Under the pieces are notes generated by a model. It worked only from the letters and a program-made list of their open reading frames with translations. It was not told where the DNA came from and did no database searches. From Chromobacterium haemolyticum DSM 19808 (GTDB taxonomy: Bacteria > Pseudomonadota > Gammaproteobacteria > Burkholderiales > Chromobacteriaceae), in assembly GCF_000711885.1 (NCBI RefSeq), contig NZ_JONK01000001.1, positions 372,001 through 436,000 on the forward strand: a stretch of 64,000 nt of DNA, read 5' to 3'. A program made the position numbers and the translations under genes. This document shows positions 33,886 through 43,330 of the stretch, piece after piece. Positions within the stretch are counted from its first letter, which is position 1, and each line of letters begins with the position of its first letter.

Positions 33886-33968
33886 GCTGTGATTTTAACT
33901 CACAATCTATGTTGCGATAACTCGTTTGAAAGCGGACGGCTAACAGCGTAATCTTCAGGCATGAAATC

Positions 33969-34074
33969 AAGGCCGCGCCAACGGGTGTCGCAGCGCGGCC
34001 TTGGTGGCCGCAGCCATAGCCTTACCCCATTGTCCCGCAGCGTCGGAGTCCCGGCCTTGCCGGGGACGCTGCCA
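33969..34074 (+). promoter_or_regulatory. Two strong stem-loops in the acnB leader
   Basis: AAGGCCGCGC (33969-33978) pairs with GCGCGGCCTT (33993-34002). A second structure has AGCGTC...GACGCT as outer stem and CCCGGCCTTGCCGGGG as inner stem (about 34039-34073). Both lie in the 5' region of acnB, just before its start. They may be mRNA regulatory structures or a terminator for upstream transcripts. Confidence 0.5.
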
Positions 34075-34102
34075 ACAACCCAAGCCATAAAGGTCCAAAG
34101 TC

Positions 34103-36688
34103 ATGCTGGAAGCTTACCGTCAACACGTGGCCGAGCGCGCCGCGCTGGGCATTCCGCCGCTGCCGCTGTCCGCCAAGCAAGTGGAAGCGCTGGTGGAACT
34201 GCTGAAAAATCCGCCCAAGGGCGAAGAAAGCACCCTGGTTGAACTGATCACCCATCGCGTGCCGCCGGGCGTGGACGACGCCGCCAAGGTCAAGGCTTCC
34301 TTCCTGGCCGCCGTGGCCGAGGGCGACGTCCAATCCCCGCTGATCTCCCGCGAGCTGGCCACCCAGTTGCTGGGCACCATGCTGGGCGGTTACAACATCA
34401 AGCCGCTGATCGACCTGCTGGACGACGCCGCCGTGGCCCAGATTGCCGCGGACGGCCTGAAGAAAACCCTGCTGATGTTCGACGCCTTCCACGACGTGAA
34501 GGAAAAAATGGACAAGGGCAACGCCTTCGCCAAGCAGGTGGTGGAGTCCTGGGCTAACGCCGAATGGTTCACCAGCCGCCCGGCGGTGGCTGAGAAGATC
34601 ACTGTCACCGTGTTCAAGGTTACCGGCGAAACCAATACCGACGACTTGTCCCCGGCGCCGGACGCCTGGAGCCGCCCGGACATCCCGCTGCATTATCTCG
34701 CCATGCTGAAGAACGCCCGTCCCGGCATCACTCCGGAAGAAGACGGCAAGCGCGGCCCGATGCAGTTCATCGAGGACCTGAAGAAAAAAGGTCACCTGGT
34801 TGCCTACGTAGGCGACGTGGTGGGCACCGGCTCCAGCCGCAAATCCGCCACCAACAGCGTGATCTGGGGCACGGGCGAAGACATCCCCTACGTGCCGAAC
34901 AAACGCTTCGGCGGCGTGTGCCTGGGCGGCAAGATCGCCCCCATCTTCTTCAACACCCAGGAAGACTCCGGCGCGCTGCCGATCGAAGTGGACGTGTCCA
35001 AGATGGAGATGGGCGACGTCATCGACATCTACCCGTATGAAGGCAAGATCGAGAAGGCCGGTCAGAAGATCGCGGACTTCGCGCTCAAGTCCGAAGTGAT
35101 TCTGGACGAAGTGCGCGCCGGCGGCCGCATCAACCTGATCATCGGCCGCGGCCTGACGAGCAAGGCGCGTGAAGCGCTGGGCCTGCCGGCGTCCACCGAG
35201 TTCCGTCTGCCCAAATCCCCGGTTGATTCCGGCAAGGGCTTCAGCCTGGCTCAGAAAATGGTTGGCCGCGCCTGTGGCCTGCCGGAAGGCCAGGGCGTGC
35301 GCCCGGGCACTTACTGCGAACCGAAGATGACGACCGTCGGCTCGCAGGACACCACCGGCCCGATGACCCGCGACGAACTGAAAGACCTGGCCTGCCTGGG
35401 CTTCTCCGCCGACCTGGTGATGCAGTCCTTCTGCCACACCGCCGCTTATCCCAAGCCGGTGGACGTGAAGATGCACAAAGAATTGCCGGCCTTCATCTCC
35501 ACCCGCGGCGGCGTGTCGCTGCGTCCGGGCGACGGCGTGATCCACAGCTGGCTGAATCGACTGCTGCTGCCGGACACCGTGGGCACCGGCGGCGACAGCC
35601 ACACCCGTTTCCCGATCGGCATCTCCTTCCCGGCCGGCTCCGGCCTGGTGGCCTTCGCCGCCGCCACCGGCGTGATGCCGCTGGACATGCCTGAATCGGT
35701 GCTGGTGCGCTTCAAGGGCAAGATGCAGCCAGGCGTGACCCTGCGCGATCTGGTCAACGCCATCCCGCTGTACGCGATCAAGCAAGGCCTGCTGACCGTG
35801 GCCAAAGCCGGTAAGAAAAACGTCTTCTCCGGCCGGATTCTGGAAATCGAAGGCCTGCCGGAGTTGAAGGTGGAGCAAGCCTTCGAGCTGTCCGACGCCT
35901 CCGCCGAGCGCTCCGCCGCCGGCTGCACGGTGCACTTGGACAAGGCGCCCATCATCGAATACATGACCTCCAACATTACCCTGATGAAGACCATGATCGC
36001 CAACGGCTATCAGGACGCGCGCACGCTGGAGCGCCGCATCAAGGCGATGGAAGCCTGGATCGCCAACCCGCAGTTGCTGAAGGGCGACGCCGACGCGGAA
36101 TACGCGGCGGTGATTGAAATTGACCTGGCCGACATCCACGAACCCATCGTGGCTTGCCCGAACGACCCGGACGACGTGAAAACCCTGTCCGACGTGGCCG
36201 GCGCCAAGATCGACGAAGTGTTCATCGGCTCTTGCATGACCAATATCGGCCACTTCCGCGCCGCTTCCAAGCTGCTGGAAGGCAAGCGCGACATCCCGGT
36301 AAAACTGTGGGTGGCGCCGCCAACCAAGATGGACGCCGAACAGCTGACCGCGGAAGGCCATTACGGCACCTTCGGCACCGCCGGCGCGCGCATGGAAATG
36401 CCGGGCTGCTCGCTGTGCATGGGCAACCAGGCGCAGGTGAAGGAGGGCGCCACCGTGATGTCCACCTCCACTCGCAACTTCCCCAACCGTCTGGGCAAGA
36501 ACTCCAATGTTTACCTGGGTTCCGCCGAACTGGCCGCGATCTGCTCCCGTCTGGGCCGCATCCCGACCAAGGAGGAATACATGGCCGACATCGGCGTGCT
36601 GAATCAGAAGGCCAGCGAAGTTTACCGCTACATGAACTTCAACGAGATCGCCGATTACCAGGAGCTGGCGGACACCGTGAAGGTGTAA
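34103..36688 (+). CDS. acnB: Aconitate hydratase B
   Basis: 861 aa, the normal AcnB length. Starts [20 protein letters not shown] with the N-terminal HEAT-like domain, then the swivel domain ([16 protein letters not shown]) typical of AcnB order. Iron-sulfur cysteines are in [10 protein letters not shown] and [11 protein letters not shown], with substrate residues in [16 protein letters not shown]. It interconverts citrate and isocitrate in the TCA cycle and in E. coli is post-transcriptionally autoregulated as an apo-protein. The long antisense frames on the minus strand are composition shadows. Confidence 0.97.
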   Translation: MLEAYRQHVAERAALGIPPLPLSAKQVEALVELLKNPPKGEESTLVELITHRVPPGVDDAAKVKASFLAAVAEGDVQSPLISRELATQLLGTMLGGYNIKPLIDLLDDAAVAQIAADGLKKTLLMFDAFHDVKEKMDKGNAFAKQVVESWANAEWFTSRPAVAEKITVTVFKVTGETNTDDLSPAPDAWSRPDIPLHYLAMLKNARPGITPEEDGKRGPMQFIEDLKKKGHLVAYVGDVVGTGSSRKSATNSVIWGTGEDIPYVPNKRFGGVCLGGKIAPIFFNTQEDSGALPIEVDVSKMEMGDVIDIYPYEGKIEKAGQKIADFALKSEVILDEVRAGGRINLIIGRGLTSKAREALGLPASTEFRLPKSPVDSGKGFSLAQKMVGRACGLPEGQGVRPGTYCEPKMTTVGSQDTTGPMTRDELKDLACLGFSADLVMQSFCHTAAYPKPVDVKMHKELPAFISTRGGVSLRPGDGVIHSWLNRLLLPDTVGTGGDSHTRFPIGISFPAGSGLVAFAAATGVMPLDMPESVLVRFKGKMQPGVTLRDLVNAIPLYAIKQGLLTVAKAGKKNVFSGRILEIEGLPELKVEQAFELSDASAERSAAGCTVHLDKAPIIEYMTSNITLMKTMIANGYQDARTLERRIKAMEAWIANPQLLKGDADAEYAAVIEIDLADIHEPIVACPNDPDDVKTLSDVAGAKIDEVFIGSCMTNIGHFRAASKLLEGKRDIPVKLWVAPPTKMDAEQLTAEGHYGTFGTAGARMEMPGCSLCMGNQAQVKEGATVMSTSTRNFPNRLGKNSNVYLGSAELAAICSRLGRIPTKEEYMADIGVLNQKASEVYRYMNFNEIADYQELADTVKV

Positions 36689-36771
36689 TCAAATCAATGA
36701 TTTGATTGTCTGAGTCCTGGCGAGGCGTCCGGAGCGTATCATTGAATACCCCTGGACGCACCCCCAAAAGA

Positions 36772-36793
36772 ATACCCCGCGCAAGCGGGGTAT
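36772..36793. terminator. Terminator after acnB
   Basis: ATACCCCGC pairs with GCGGGGTAT around GCAA, followed by TTTTATT; A-run on the other side, so it can serve the convergent acetyltransferase gene too. Confidence 0.92.
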
Positions 36794-36815
36794 TTTTATT
36801 GGATGCAAGCCTGAT

Positions 36816-37259
36816 TCAACGCAGCGGCATTCGATAAAACACCACTCTCTCCGTCTCCTCGAAGCCCAAGCGGGCATGTATGCTTTGTGAGGCGAGATTG
36901 TCCAGCGGCGCGTCGGACGCTAGTTCCATGCAGTCGTGCTCCAGGCCCCAAGCTTGTACCGCCGTCACCAATTGTCGGGCGATGCCGTTTCGCCGGCAGG
37001 CGGGCAACACGAAAATGCCTTCCAGGAAGGCGACCGGGCTGTTGGCGCAACCATTGACGTAGTCGTGCCGGATCGCGGCATCGGCGAAGCCCACGGCCTG
37101 GCCGGCGGCGTCCCGCGCCAGGAAGGCGGCAAGATGGCCCGACGCGAGAATGGCCTCGCCGTCTTGGTAGTGGCCGGTGGGGGCATGGTGCGGCCAGAGT
37201 TGTTGGCGCAGCGCCACCCAGTCTGGCAGGGCGGCGCGGTCCAGTTTTTGAATCGGCAT
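36816..37259 (-). CDS. AAC(6')-type aminoglycoside N-acetyltransferase
   Basis: 147 aa from the ATG at 37259; the open frame upstream is non-homologous. GNAT fold with the AAC(6')-I text: ALRQQLWPHHA, DYVNGCANSPVAFLEGIFVL, ACRRNGIARQLVTAVQAW, MELASDAPLDNLASQ and LGFEETERVVFY. Length equals that of chromosomal AAC(6') enzymes (about 145). It transfers acetyl from acetyl-CoA to the 6' amine of aminoglycosides; the physiological substrate may differ. No integron or IS is near, so it looks intrinsic. Confidence 0.82.
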   Translation of the reverse strand: MPIQKLDRAALPDWVALRQQLWPHHAPTGHYQDGEAILASGHLAAFLARDAAGQAVGFADAAIRHDYVNGCANSPVAFLEGIFVLPACRRNGIARQLVTAVQAWGLEHDCMELASDAPLDNLASQSIHARLGFEETERVVFYRMPLR

Positions 37260-37291
37260 CGGTATTCCCGTGCCGGCGCGGAGGCGCCGGG

Positions 37292-37319
37292 AAAAACAAA
37301 GGGCCGGCATGGCCGGCCC
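37292..37319 (-). terminator. Terminator of the CxxC microprotein gene
   Basis: GGGCCGGC and GCCGGCCC enclose ATG; on the minus strand the stem is followed by TTTGTTTTT. It lies after the small gene and before the acetyltransferase. Confidence 0.7.
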
Positions 37320-37342
37320 GCTGTGTGGTCGAAGGCGGCGTG

Positions 37343-37501
37343 TCAATCGGCTTCGCCGCACAGCTCGCAAGGTTGATCTGTTTCGCCATGGATGGCCAGG
37401 ATGCCAACATCGCTGGCGCAGTGCTCGCAGAGGGTGAGCAAGGCTTGGGTGTTTTCCAAGGACTCTTGGCTCATGCTGCTCACAACTCGATACTGTTGCA
37501 T
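37343..37501 (-). CDS. 52-residue CxxC-CxxC microprotein
   Basis: A short frame from ATG (37501) to TGA with AAAGG upstream; an internal ATG at 37474 is an alternative start. Two cysteine pairs, CEHC (25-28) and CELC (45-48), are separated by 16 residues, and the protein ends GEAD. This is a compact zinc-knuckle-like arrangement. I do not recognise a family. It has its own terminator, and the region before it is non-coding, which supports a real gene. Confidence 0.65.
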   Translation of the reverse strand: MQQYRVVSSMSQESLENTQALLTLCEHCASDVGILAIHGETDQPCELCGEAD

Positions 37502-37631
37502 GTCTCAGCCTTTCATTGCTTGGATGGAGCCCGTACCCTAAACCGTTATGGCGCGGGTCGCCATACTCAGATAGGACAGGTTGCAGGCGGCGGCGCGTCA
37601 TAAAAGCGTCACTGAACGCCGCCGCGGTTTA

Positions 37632-37952
37632 TCAGGCGGTGGTCAGCACCACCACCGAGGAAATCACGACCGCCATGCCCACCCAGCCCAGCGGCTTGAG
37701 CCGCTGGCCAAAAAAGATGCGCGCGCCGATGGCGGTGCCGATGATGCCCAGCGCGCCCCACAGCGCGTAAGCCACGGCAAGGTCGATGCCCCGCACCGCC
37801 TGGCCCAGAAGGGCGAATGCCACCCAAACCATGGCGATGGCGCCGAAGCCCCAGGCCTTGTTGCGGAAGCCGTTGGACTTTTCCAGCATCAGGTTGGCGG
37901 CCACTTCGATCAGGGCCGAGGACACCACGAATAAATAGAATACGGTTTTCAT
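37632..37952 (-). CDS. mdtI: SMR transporter subunit MdtI-like
   Basis: 106 aa, four membrane helices. It has the SMR start YLFVVSSALIEVAANLMLEK with the essential Glu in the first helix, then YALWGALGIIGTAIGARIFF (the W/Y-x-x-G signature). It overlaps the preceding mdtJ-like stop by four bases. Paired SMR genes form heterodimers; MdtJI exports spermidine in E. coli. Substrate here is inferred from the pair only. Confidence 0.85.
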   Translation of the reverse strand: MKTVFYLFVVSSALIEVAANLMLEKSNGFRNKAWGFGAIAMVWVAFALLGQAVRGIDLAVAYALWGALGIIGTAIGARIFFGQRLKPLGWVGMAVVISSVVVLTTA

Positions 37953-38323
37953 GCGCTTTGCTCCTGGGCTTGTTCATCGGCTTCGCCGGACACCACGCAG
38001 GCAATGCCCGCCACGGACAGCCCCAGTCCGATGATTTCCTGAGTCAGCAAGGTTTCGCCAAACAGATAGACCCCGATCAGGGCCAGGCCGGCCAGACCCA
38101 GGGCTTCCCAGGCGGCGTAAGCCACGCCCACGGAGATGGTGCGGATGGCGAGAGACAGAAAGTAATAGGACAGCGCCAATGCCGCCGCCATCACGCCATA
38201 GCCCCAGTAGCTTTCGGTGCGGGCGGCGTAAGCCATGAAGGATGTGCCCAAGATCTCGGTGCCGATGGCCACCAACAGAAAAGCCCAGCCCAGCCAGGGG
38301 TGGGGAGAAGATTGAGTTTGCAT
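37949..38323 (-). CDS. mdtJ: SMR transporter subunit MdtJ-like
   Basis: 124 aa from the ATG near 38323, preceded by AGGAG; a longer ATG at 38359 lacks a site. Four helices, first-helix Glu in AIGTEILGTSFMAYA, and the signature AYAAWEALGLAGLALIGVYLF. C-terminal acidic tail of about 12 residues. It is the upstream partner of the MdtI-like gene with an ATGA junction. Confidence 0.85.
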   Translation of the reverse strand: MQTQSSPHPWLGWAFLLVAIGTEILGTSFMAYAARTESYWGYGVMAAALALSYYFLSLAIRTISVGVAYAAWEALGLAGLALIGVYLFGETLLTQEIIGLGLSVAGIACVVSGEADEQAQEQSA

Positions 38324-38500
38324 GCTACGCTCCTGTGATTGGAAATCCGGAAGCCACATGCGCTAGAGGCGCAACAACGCTCCGCGAAAAGCGCGGATGA
38401 CGCCGTCAGCAAAGACAGTCGGTCGCTTAGACCGCCCCGTAAAACCGTTTGGGGCAGAAGGGTTGTTTATCGCATTGAAGCGCAAGATAAGCGCCAAAAT
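38324..38500 (-). promoter_or_regulatory. Structured leader upstream of mdtJI
   Basis: On the minus strand, several hairpins are possible: GGTCTAAGCGACC, CCGCGCTTTTCGCGG and TGACGGCGTCA. SMR operons are sometimes under riboswitch control (guanidine classes). I could not match the sequence to a known riboswitch consensus. Confidence 0.3.
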
Positions 38501-38595
38501 GGCGTGGCGCTTATGGTGGCTGTTTGAAATTTTGAACAAATATAACACATCGCTAATGGATGTTCAATTTAATTGATAGCAAAAACTTTCAAATG

Positions 38596-39357
38596 CTATT
38601 TGCAAGAAGCCAGCCGGACGTTGTAGCGGCGCGCCAGACGAGGCAGCGTGCCGTCGTGGCACAGCGCGTTCAAGGCTTGGTTGAAGTCCGCCACCATGCC
38701 CGGTTTGACTGACTTTAACGGGAAACCGTAGAGGTAGGTCAGCGGTTGGATGGTGGCCAGCGGGCGGAGGCCGCTCAGCGCTTCGCGGCGGATGATATAG
38801 CGAGTAACGTCTTCATTGGCAAAAGCCACCGCGTCCGAGCCGTAACGCATGGCGGCCAATTTCTTTAACACTGTTTCCTGGTTGTTTTCCACGGAAATGT
38901 TCATATTGGGCAGGCCGGCAATCAGCTTGTCCAAGGCGTTCTGCGTCACCGATGGGCCGTATACCGCAATGCGGTGGTTTTGCAGATCCTGCGCTTGCTG
39001 GTAGCGGAAGGTGGAGCTGGCGGTGGCGAACAGGCCGTAGCTGCTGTTGTACACCGGCGCGCTCAAGGCCAGCGATATCCTGCGCTCCGGCGTGTCCTGG
39101 ACTGGAAAGATGCCGTCCACCTTGCCTTCCTCTGCCAGCAACAAGGCGCGGCGCCACACCATGGCCTGAACTTCGCAACTCCAGTTCAGCCGCTGGCATA
39201 CCGCCACCAGCGTGTCCACCATCAGGCCCTGCGGCAGGGGTTTGTCGGTCACTTCGATGAAAGGCGGGAAATCCTGGGTGACGAAGTGCAGGGTGGCCGC
39301 GTCGACATGGAGCGGCAGAGACAAGGCCAGCGCGGCGCTGCTCAGCAATTTCAGCAT
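38596..39357 (-). CDS. Orphan family 3 periplasmic binding protein
   Basis: 253 aa from the ATG at 39357 with GGGGAG upstream; a TTG at 39375 is the longer alternative. Signal peptide about 1-20 (ALALSLPLHVDA|AT). Binding-protein text: LHFVTQDFPPFIEVTDKPLP, MVWRRALLLAEEGKVDGIFP and DFNQALNALCHDGTLPRLAR. No permease or ATPase is adjacent. Related to the orphan protein at 32184 in type but not closely alike. Confidence 0.82.
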   Translation of the reverse strand: MLKLLSSAALALSLPLHVDAATLHFVTQDFPPFIEVTDKPLPQGLMVDTLVAVCQRLNWSCEVQAMVWRRALLLAEEGKVDGIFPVQDTPERRISLALSAPVYNSSYGLFATASSTFRYQQAQDLQNHRIAVYGPSVTQNALDKLIAGLPNMNISVENNQETVLKKLAAMRYGSDAVAFANEDVTRYIIRREALSGLRPLATIQPLTYLYGFPLKSVKPGMVADFNQALNALCHDGTLPRLARRYNVRLASCK

Positions 39358-39512
39358 GTGCGGGCTTCTCCCCAATGAACGGCGCTGGACCGGCGGCCAG
39401 GTTCGGATGCCTTGTTACATTATGGTTGAGTTTCCATGCCGGTTTAACGCTTTATCGGCCAGCCAGGCGCTTTCTTGATGCGGAGAGCGGGGAGCCGCCT
39501 GGCCGGCGCGAC

Positions 39513-39661
39513 TTGGAACGCGTTCACGATCTTGCAAGCAAGAGCGAGACAAGGCGAAAACGGCAGAGAAAGCGAAGTGTACACGCGGCACATGAGCATT
39601 TCGAAGCCGTAATCACCGTGTCGCGTCTTACTAAGCACCGCGGATCGTGAACAGGTTCTTA
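39513..39661 (-). repeat. Dispersed TIR repeat, copy E (reverse orientation)
   Basis: Left end degenerate (GGAACGCGTTCACGATC); core CAAGAGCGAGACAAGGCG and TACACGCGGCACATGAGC; right end GGATCGTGAACAGGTTCTTA. The final TTA is the complement of the ggt stop TAA. Confidence 0.9.
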
Positions 39662-41416
39662 ATAGCCCATCGTGGCGCCGTCCGGGTTGCGCGGGTCGGA
39701 ATAACCGTACAAGCCGCCGTCGCGCAGTTGTATGGTTTGGGTCCGGCCCATGCTGGGTTTGAGCGAGATCTTGTAACCTTGCTCGCGCAACAGCCGCAGC
39801 GTGTCCGGACTCAGGCCTTTTTCCACTCTCAGCTCATCCGGCAGCCACTGGTGGTGCACTCGCGGCGTGGATGCGGCTTCGGCCGGATTCATGCCGAAAT
39901 CGATGGCGTTGACGATGGTTTGCAAAGTGGTTGTGATGATGCGAGCGCCGCCAGGGCTGCCGGTCACCAGCCAGGGTTTGCCGTCTTTCAGCACCAGCGT
40001 TGGGGACATCGACGACAAGGGCCGTTTGCCGGCCGCCACTGCGTTGGCGTCGCCGCCGATCAGGCCAAAGGCGTTGGGCACGCCCGGCTTGACGGAAAAG
40101 TCGTCCATCTCGTTATTGAGCAAAATGCCGGTGCCGCCGGCAATGATGCCGCTGCCGAAGTTCAGGTTCAGCGTGTAAGTCACCGCCACCGCGTTGCCTT
40201 GCTTGTCCACAATGGAGTAGTGGGTGGTCTGGTCGCTTTCATAGGGTTGCGGCTTGCCGGGCTTGATCTCGGCGGCGGGCCTGGCCTTGACCGGGTCTAT
40301 CGTTGTTGCCAATTGGTCGGCGTAGCGCTTGGAAGTCAGTCCGGTCTGCGGCACTTTGACGAAAGCCTGGTCGCCCAGGTATTCGGAGCGGTCGGCGTAG
40401 GCCAGCTTCATCGCCTCGGCCAGATAGTGGATGGTTTGCGCGCTGTTGGGGCCGTAATCGGCCAGCGGATAGCGTTCCAGCAAATTCAGGATCTGGACGA
40501 TGTGGATGCCGCCGGAGCTGGGGGGCGGCATGGACACCACTTGGTAGCCGCGGTAGCTGCCGCTGACCGGTGCGCGCTCTTCCACCTTGTAGCCAGCGAG
40601 GTCAGCCTTGTTGATCAGGCCGCCGTGGCGCGCCATTTCCGCCACGATCTTGTCGGCGATGCTGCCCTGATAAAAGGCTTTTGGCCCTTGTTTCGCGATC
40701 AGGCGCAGAGATTGTCCCAAATCGCGTTGCACCAGCTTTTCGCCTGCGCGCAGCGGGCGGCCGTCGCGGAAAAACACCGCGCGGCTGCTGTCCCATCGGC
40801 CCAGATTGTCTTTTTCCACTTCCAGCATTTCCGCCAGCGTCTGCGACACCGCGAAGCCTTGCTCCGCCAACTTCACCGCCGGAGCAATCACCTTGGCCAG
40901 CGGCAGGCTACCCCAGCGTTGCTGGGCGTGAGCCAGCCCGGCCACCGTGCCGGGCACGCCCACCGCCAGGTGGGTGTACAGCGACCGGCCGTCAACCACC
41001 TTGCCCTGAGCATCCAGATACATGTCGCGGCTGGCCTTGGCCGGCGCGATCTCACGGAAATCCAGCGCAATGTTGCGGCCGCTCTTGGCATCGTGCAGCA
41101 CCATGAAGCCGCCGCCGCCCAGGTTGCCGGCGTTGGGCAGCGTCACCGCCAGCGCAAAGCCCACGGCCACCGCGGCGTCTACCGCGTTGCCGCCCTGGCG
41201 CAGGATGTCCAAGCCCACTTGGGTGGCCAGGCCTTGCTCGGTGGCCACCATGCCGTTGCGGGCGTAGACCGGATGGAAAACATCGTAGTCGTAATCGTAT
41301 TTGACCTGCGGCGCCGCCGGCGGGCTCAGCGCCAGGGCCGGGGCGTTGAAGCCCAGGCTCAAGCTTAGGGCCAGGGCGCTCAGCAGCAGTCTTGGGCGGG
41401 GACGGAATGGCGTCAT
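39659..41416 (-). CDS. ggt: Gamma-glutamyltransferase
   Basis: 585 aa. Signal peptide about 1-29 (ALSLSLGFNAPALA|LS). Conserved blocks: GMVATEQGLATQVGLDIL, GGNAVDAAVAVGFALAVT, GNLGGGGFMVL, and the autocleavage/nucleophile Thr in QTTHYSIVD, followed by NEMDDFSV. Hydrolyses or transfers the gamma-glutamyl group of glutathione in the periplasm. Full length; its stop is the border of repeat copy E. Monocistronic. Confidence 0.95.
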   Translation of the reverse strand: MTPFRPRPRLLLSALALSLSLGFNAPALALSPPAAPQVKYDYDYDVFHPVYARNGMVATEQGLATQVGLDILRQGGNAVDAAVAVGFALAVTLPNAGNLGGGGFMVLHDAKSGRNIALDFREIAPAKASRDMYLDAQGKVVDGRSLYTHLAVGVPGTVAGLAHAQQRWGSLPLAKVIAPAVKLAEQGFAVSQTLAEMLEVEKDNLGRWDSSRAVFFRDGRPLRAGEKLVQRDLGQSLRLIAKQGPKAFYQGSIADKIVAEMARHGGLINKADLAGYKVEERAPVSGSYRGYQVVSMPPPSSGGIHIVQILNLLERYPLADYGPNSAQTIHYLAEAMKLAYADRSEYLGDQAFVKVPQTGLTSKRYADQLATTIDPVKARPAAEIKPGKPQPYESDQTTHYSIVDKQGNAVAVTYTLNLNFGSGIIAGGTGILLNNEMDDFSVKPGVPNAFGLIGGDANAVAAGKRPLSSMSPTLVLKDGKPWLVTGSPGGARIITTTLQTIVNAIDFGMNPAEAASTPRVHHQWLPDELRVEKGLSPDTLRLLREQGYKISLKPSMGRTQTIQLRDGGLYGYSDPRNPDGATMGY

Positions 41417-41588
41417 GATAGTTCTCCTTTGTTGTTTGTGTTTTATGAATGTTGTGATTGCGAGAACATTCTACGGTGCCGGCGCAAGTCGCAAAAGCCT
41501 GATTTTCCATGCCAAATGATTTGAAAACTCCAAGGAAGCAAGCCTATAAAGAATCGAGCTTCATAAGTGATGAATCTAGGGGGTTACC

Positions 41589-43208
41589 ATGAGCATATCC
41601 CAGCGCTTGCTGCTGACCTTGGCGGTTGCCTTGCTCGGCTTGTTCGTTGTCGGCGGCTTCGGGCTGCTCCAACTGCATCGCGCCAACGAACGCTTCGATT
41701 ATCTGCAGATCAATTCCTTTCCCAGCATCCAAACTCTGGATCAGGCCCTGCAAGCGCAAACCGATATGCGGGTGCTGACCTATCGACACGGCATCAGCGA
41801 AGACGCCAAGGTCAAGGCGGATATCGAAGCCAGCATCGCCGAGCTGGACAAGCAGATGGACACGGCGTTGGATCGTTATCAGAAAGAACTGGTGTCCGAC
41901 GACGAAGACCGGCGGCTGATAGAAAAGGACCGCGCGGACATCCGGGTCTACCGCCAGCAGCGCGACAGCGTGTTCAAGATTTCGCGCGAGCAGCCGCCGG
42001 AAATCACCCGCAAGGAACTGGTGAACGGGCCGCTGCTGCCCGTGGCCAAGGCCGTGGTCAAGGACATCAAGGACCACATCGACTACAACTACAAGCTAGC
42101 CAAGCAGCTGTCCGCGGACAACGCCGTCGCCTACGAGCAGGCCTTCGTCTCCTCGCTGGTGGCCATCGTGGCCGCCTTGATCCTCAGCGGCGCGCTGGGC
42201 ATCGCCTTGTTCCGCAGCATCCGCAGCAGCCTTAACCAGATAGGCAAAACCCTGGATCAGGTCAGCGCCAGCAAGGACTTCCGTCTACGCGCCCAAGTCT
42301 TGCGCAAGGATGAGATTGGCCGCACCGCCGCGGCGTTCAACCGCTTGCTGGAAGACCTGCAACACAGCTTCCGAGGCATACGGGACAACATTTCCGAGAT
42401 AGACAAAGCCACCTCCGGCCTGGCGGCCAACACCAATCAGATTGCGCGCAGCTCGGAGGTGCAGAGCGAATCCGCCGGAGCCATGGCGGCGGCGGTGGAA
42501 CAGATGACGGTGAGCATCAACCATGTGGCCAGCAACGCGGTGGAGGCGCGCACCCAGGCGCAGCAGGCGGGCAGCATGGCCAACGAGGGCGGGCAGGTGA
42601 TTTCCGCCACCGTGCTCGGCATTTCCGAGGTGGCGGGCGCGATCAGCGACGCCTCGCATCGCATTGGGCAATTGAAGGAGGACAGCGCCACCATCGCCTC
42701 GGTCATGGGGGTAATCAAGGATATTGCCGATCAGACCAACCTCTTGGCCTTGAACGCGGCGATCGAGGCGGCGCGCGCCGGTGAAACCGGCCGAGGCTTC
42801 GCGGTGGTGGCGGACGAAGTCCGCAAACTGGCCGAACGCACCGCCAGCTCCACCACGGAAATCGCCACCATCATCAACAAGATGCAAAGCAGCACGTTGG
42901 AAGCGGTGCAAAGCATGGAAAAAGTGGTGGAACAAGTGCATCAGGAAACCGACAACGCCCGCGAAGCCAGCAATGTGATTGAAAAGATTCAGGACAGCAG
43001 CGGCCAGGCGATGGAGCTGGTCAAGGACATTTCCGGCAGCATCAACGAGCAAAGCAGCGCAAGCAATACCATTGCTCAGAAGGTGGAGCAGATCGCGCAG
43101 ATGGCGGAAGAGAACGCGTCCGCCTCCAGCGCCTCGGCGGATGCGGCGGAGCAATTGCAACAGCAGGCCAAAAACATCCTGGACACCGTGACCCAATATC
43201 AAGTGTAA
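41589..43208 (+). CDS. Methyl-accepting chemotaxis protein
   Basis: 539 aa. TM1 about 7-29, periplasmic four-helix-bundle-like ligand domain about 30-178, TM2 about 180-200, HAMP about 201-255, then the signalling coiled coil with the hairpin tip [20 protein letters not shown] and [18 protein letters not shown]. No C-terminal CheR/CheB-binding pentapeptide (ends QYQV). A tandem duplicate follows 122 bp downstream. Ligand unknown. Confidence 0.95.
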   Translation: MSISQRLLLTLAVALLGLFVVGGFGLLQLHRANERFDYLQINSFPSIQTLDQALQAQTDMRVLTYRHGISEDAKVKADIEASIAELDKQMDTALDRYQKELVSDDEDRRLIEKDRADIRVYRQQRDSVFKISREQPPEITRKELVNGPLLPVAKAVVKDIKDHIDYNYKLAKQLSADNAVAYEQAFVSSLVAIVAALILSGALGIALFRSIRSSLNQIGKTLDQVSASKDFRLRAQVLRKDEIGRTAAAFNRLLEDLQHSFRGIRDNISEIDKATSGLAANTNQIARSSEVQSESAGAMAAAVEQMTVSINHVASNAVEARTQAQQAGSMANEGGQVISATVLGISEVAGAISDASHRIGQLKEDSATIASVMGVIKDIADQTNLLALNAAIEAARAGETGRGFAVVADEVRKLAERTASSTTEIATIINKMQSSTLEAVQSMEKVVEQVHQETDNAREASNVIEKIQDSSGQAMELVKDISGSINEQSSASNTIAQKVEQIAQMAEENASASSASADAAEQLQQQAKNILDTVTQYQV

Positions 43209-43330
43209 AGCCGCGCGGCGGCTGAATTTGCGCGCTTAATGGATATTCTTATTTAGTACTTTCTTCTGTTTTATCGCTATGCCTATAACAAAGCTACATG
43301 CGGCATCGGGTGAAGAAACGGAGAATAAGG

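Noticed and set aside
34022-36361. 779-codon antisense open frame over acnB
   Set aside because: It is the mirror of a long G+C-rich coding gene; its translation is Gly/Ala/His/Arg-rich with no domain signs.
41417-41588. FliA-type promoters before the MCP genes
   Set aside because: No convincing TAAA / GCCGATAA pair at normal spacing was found.
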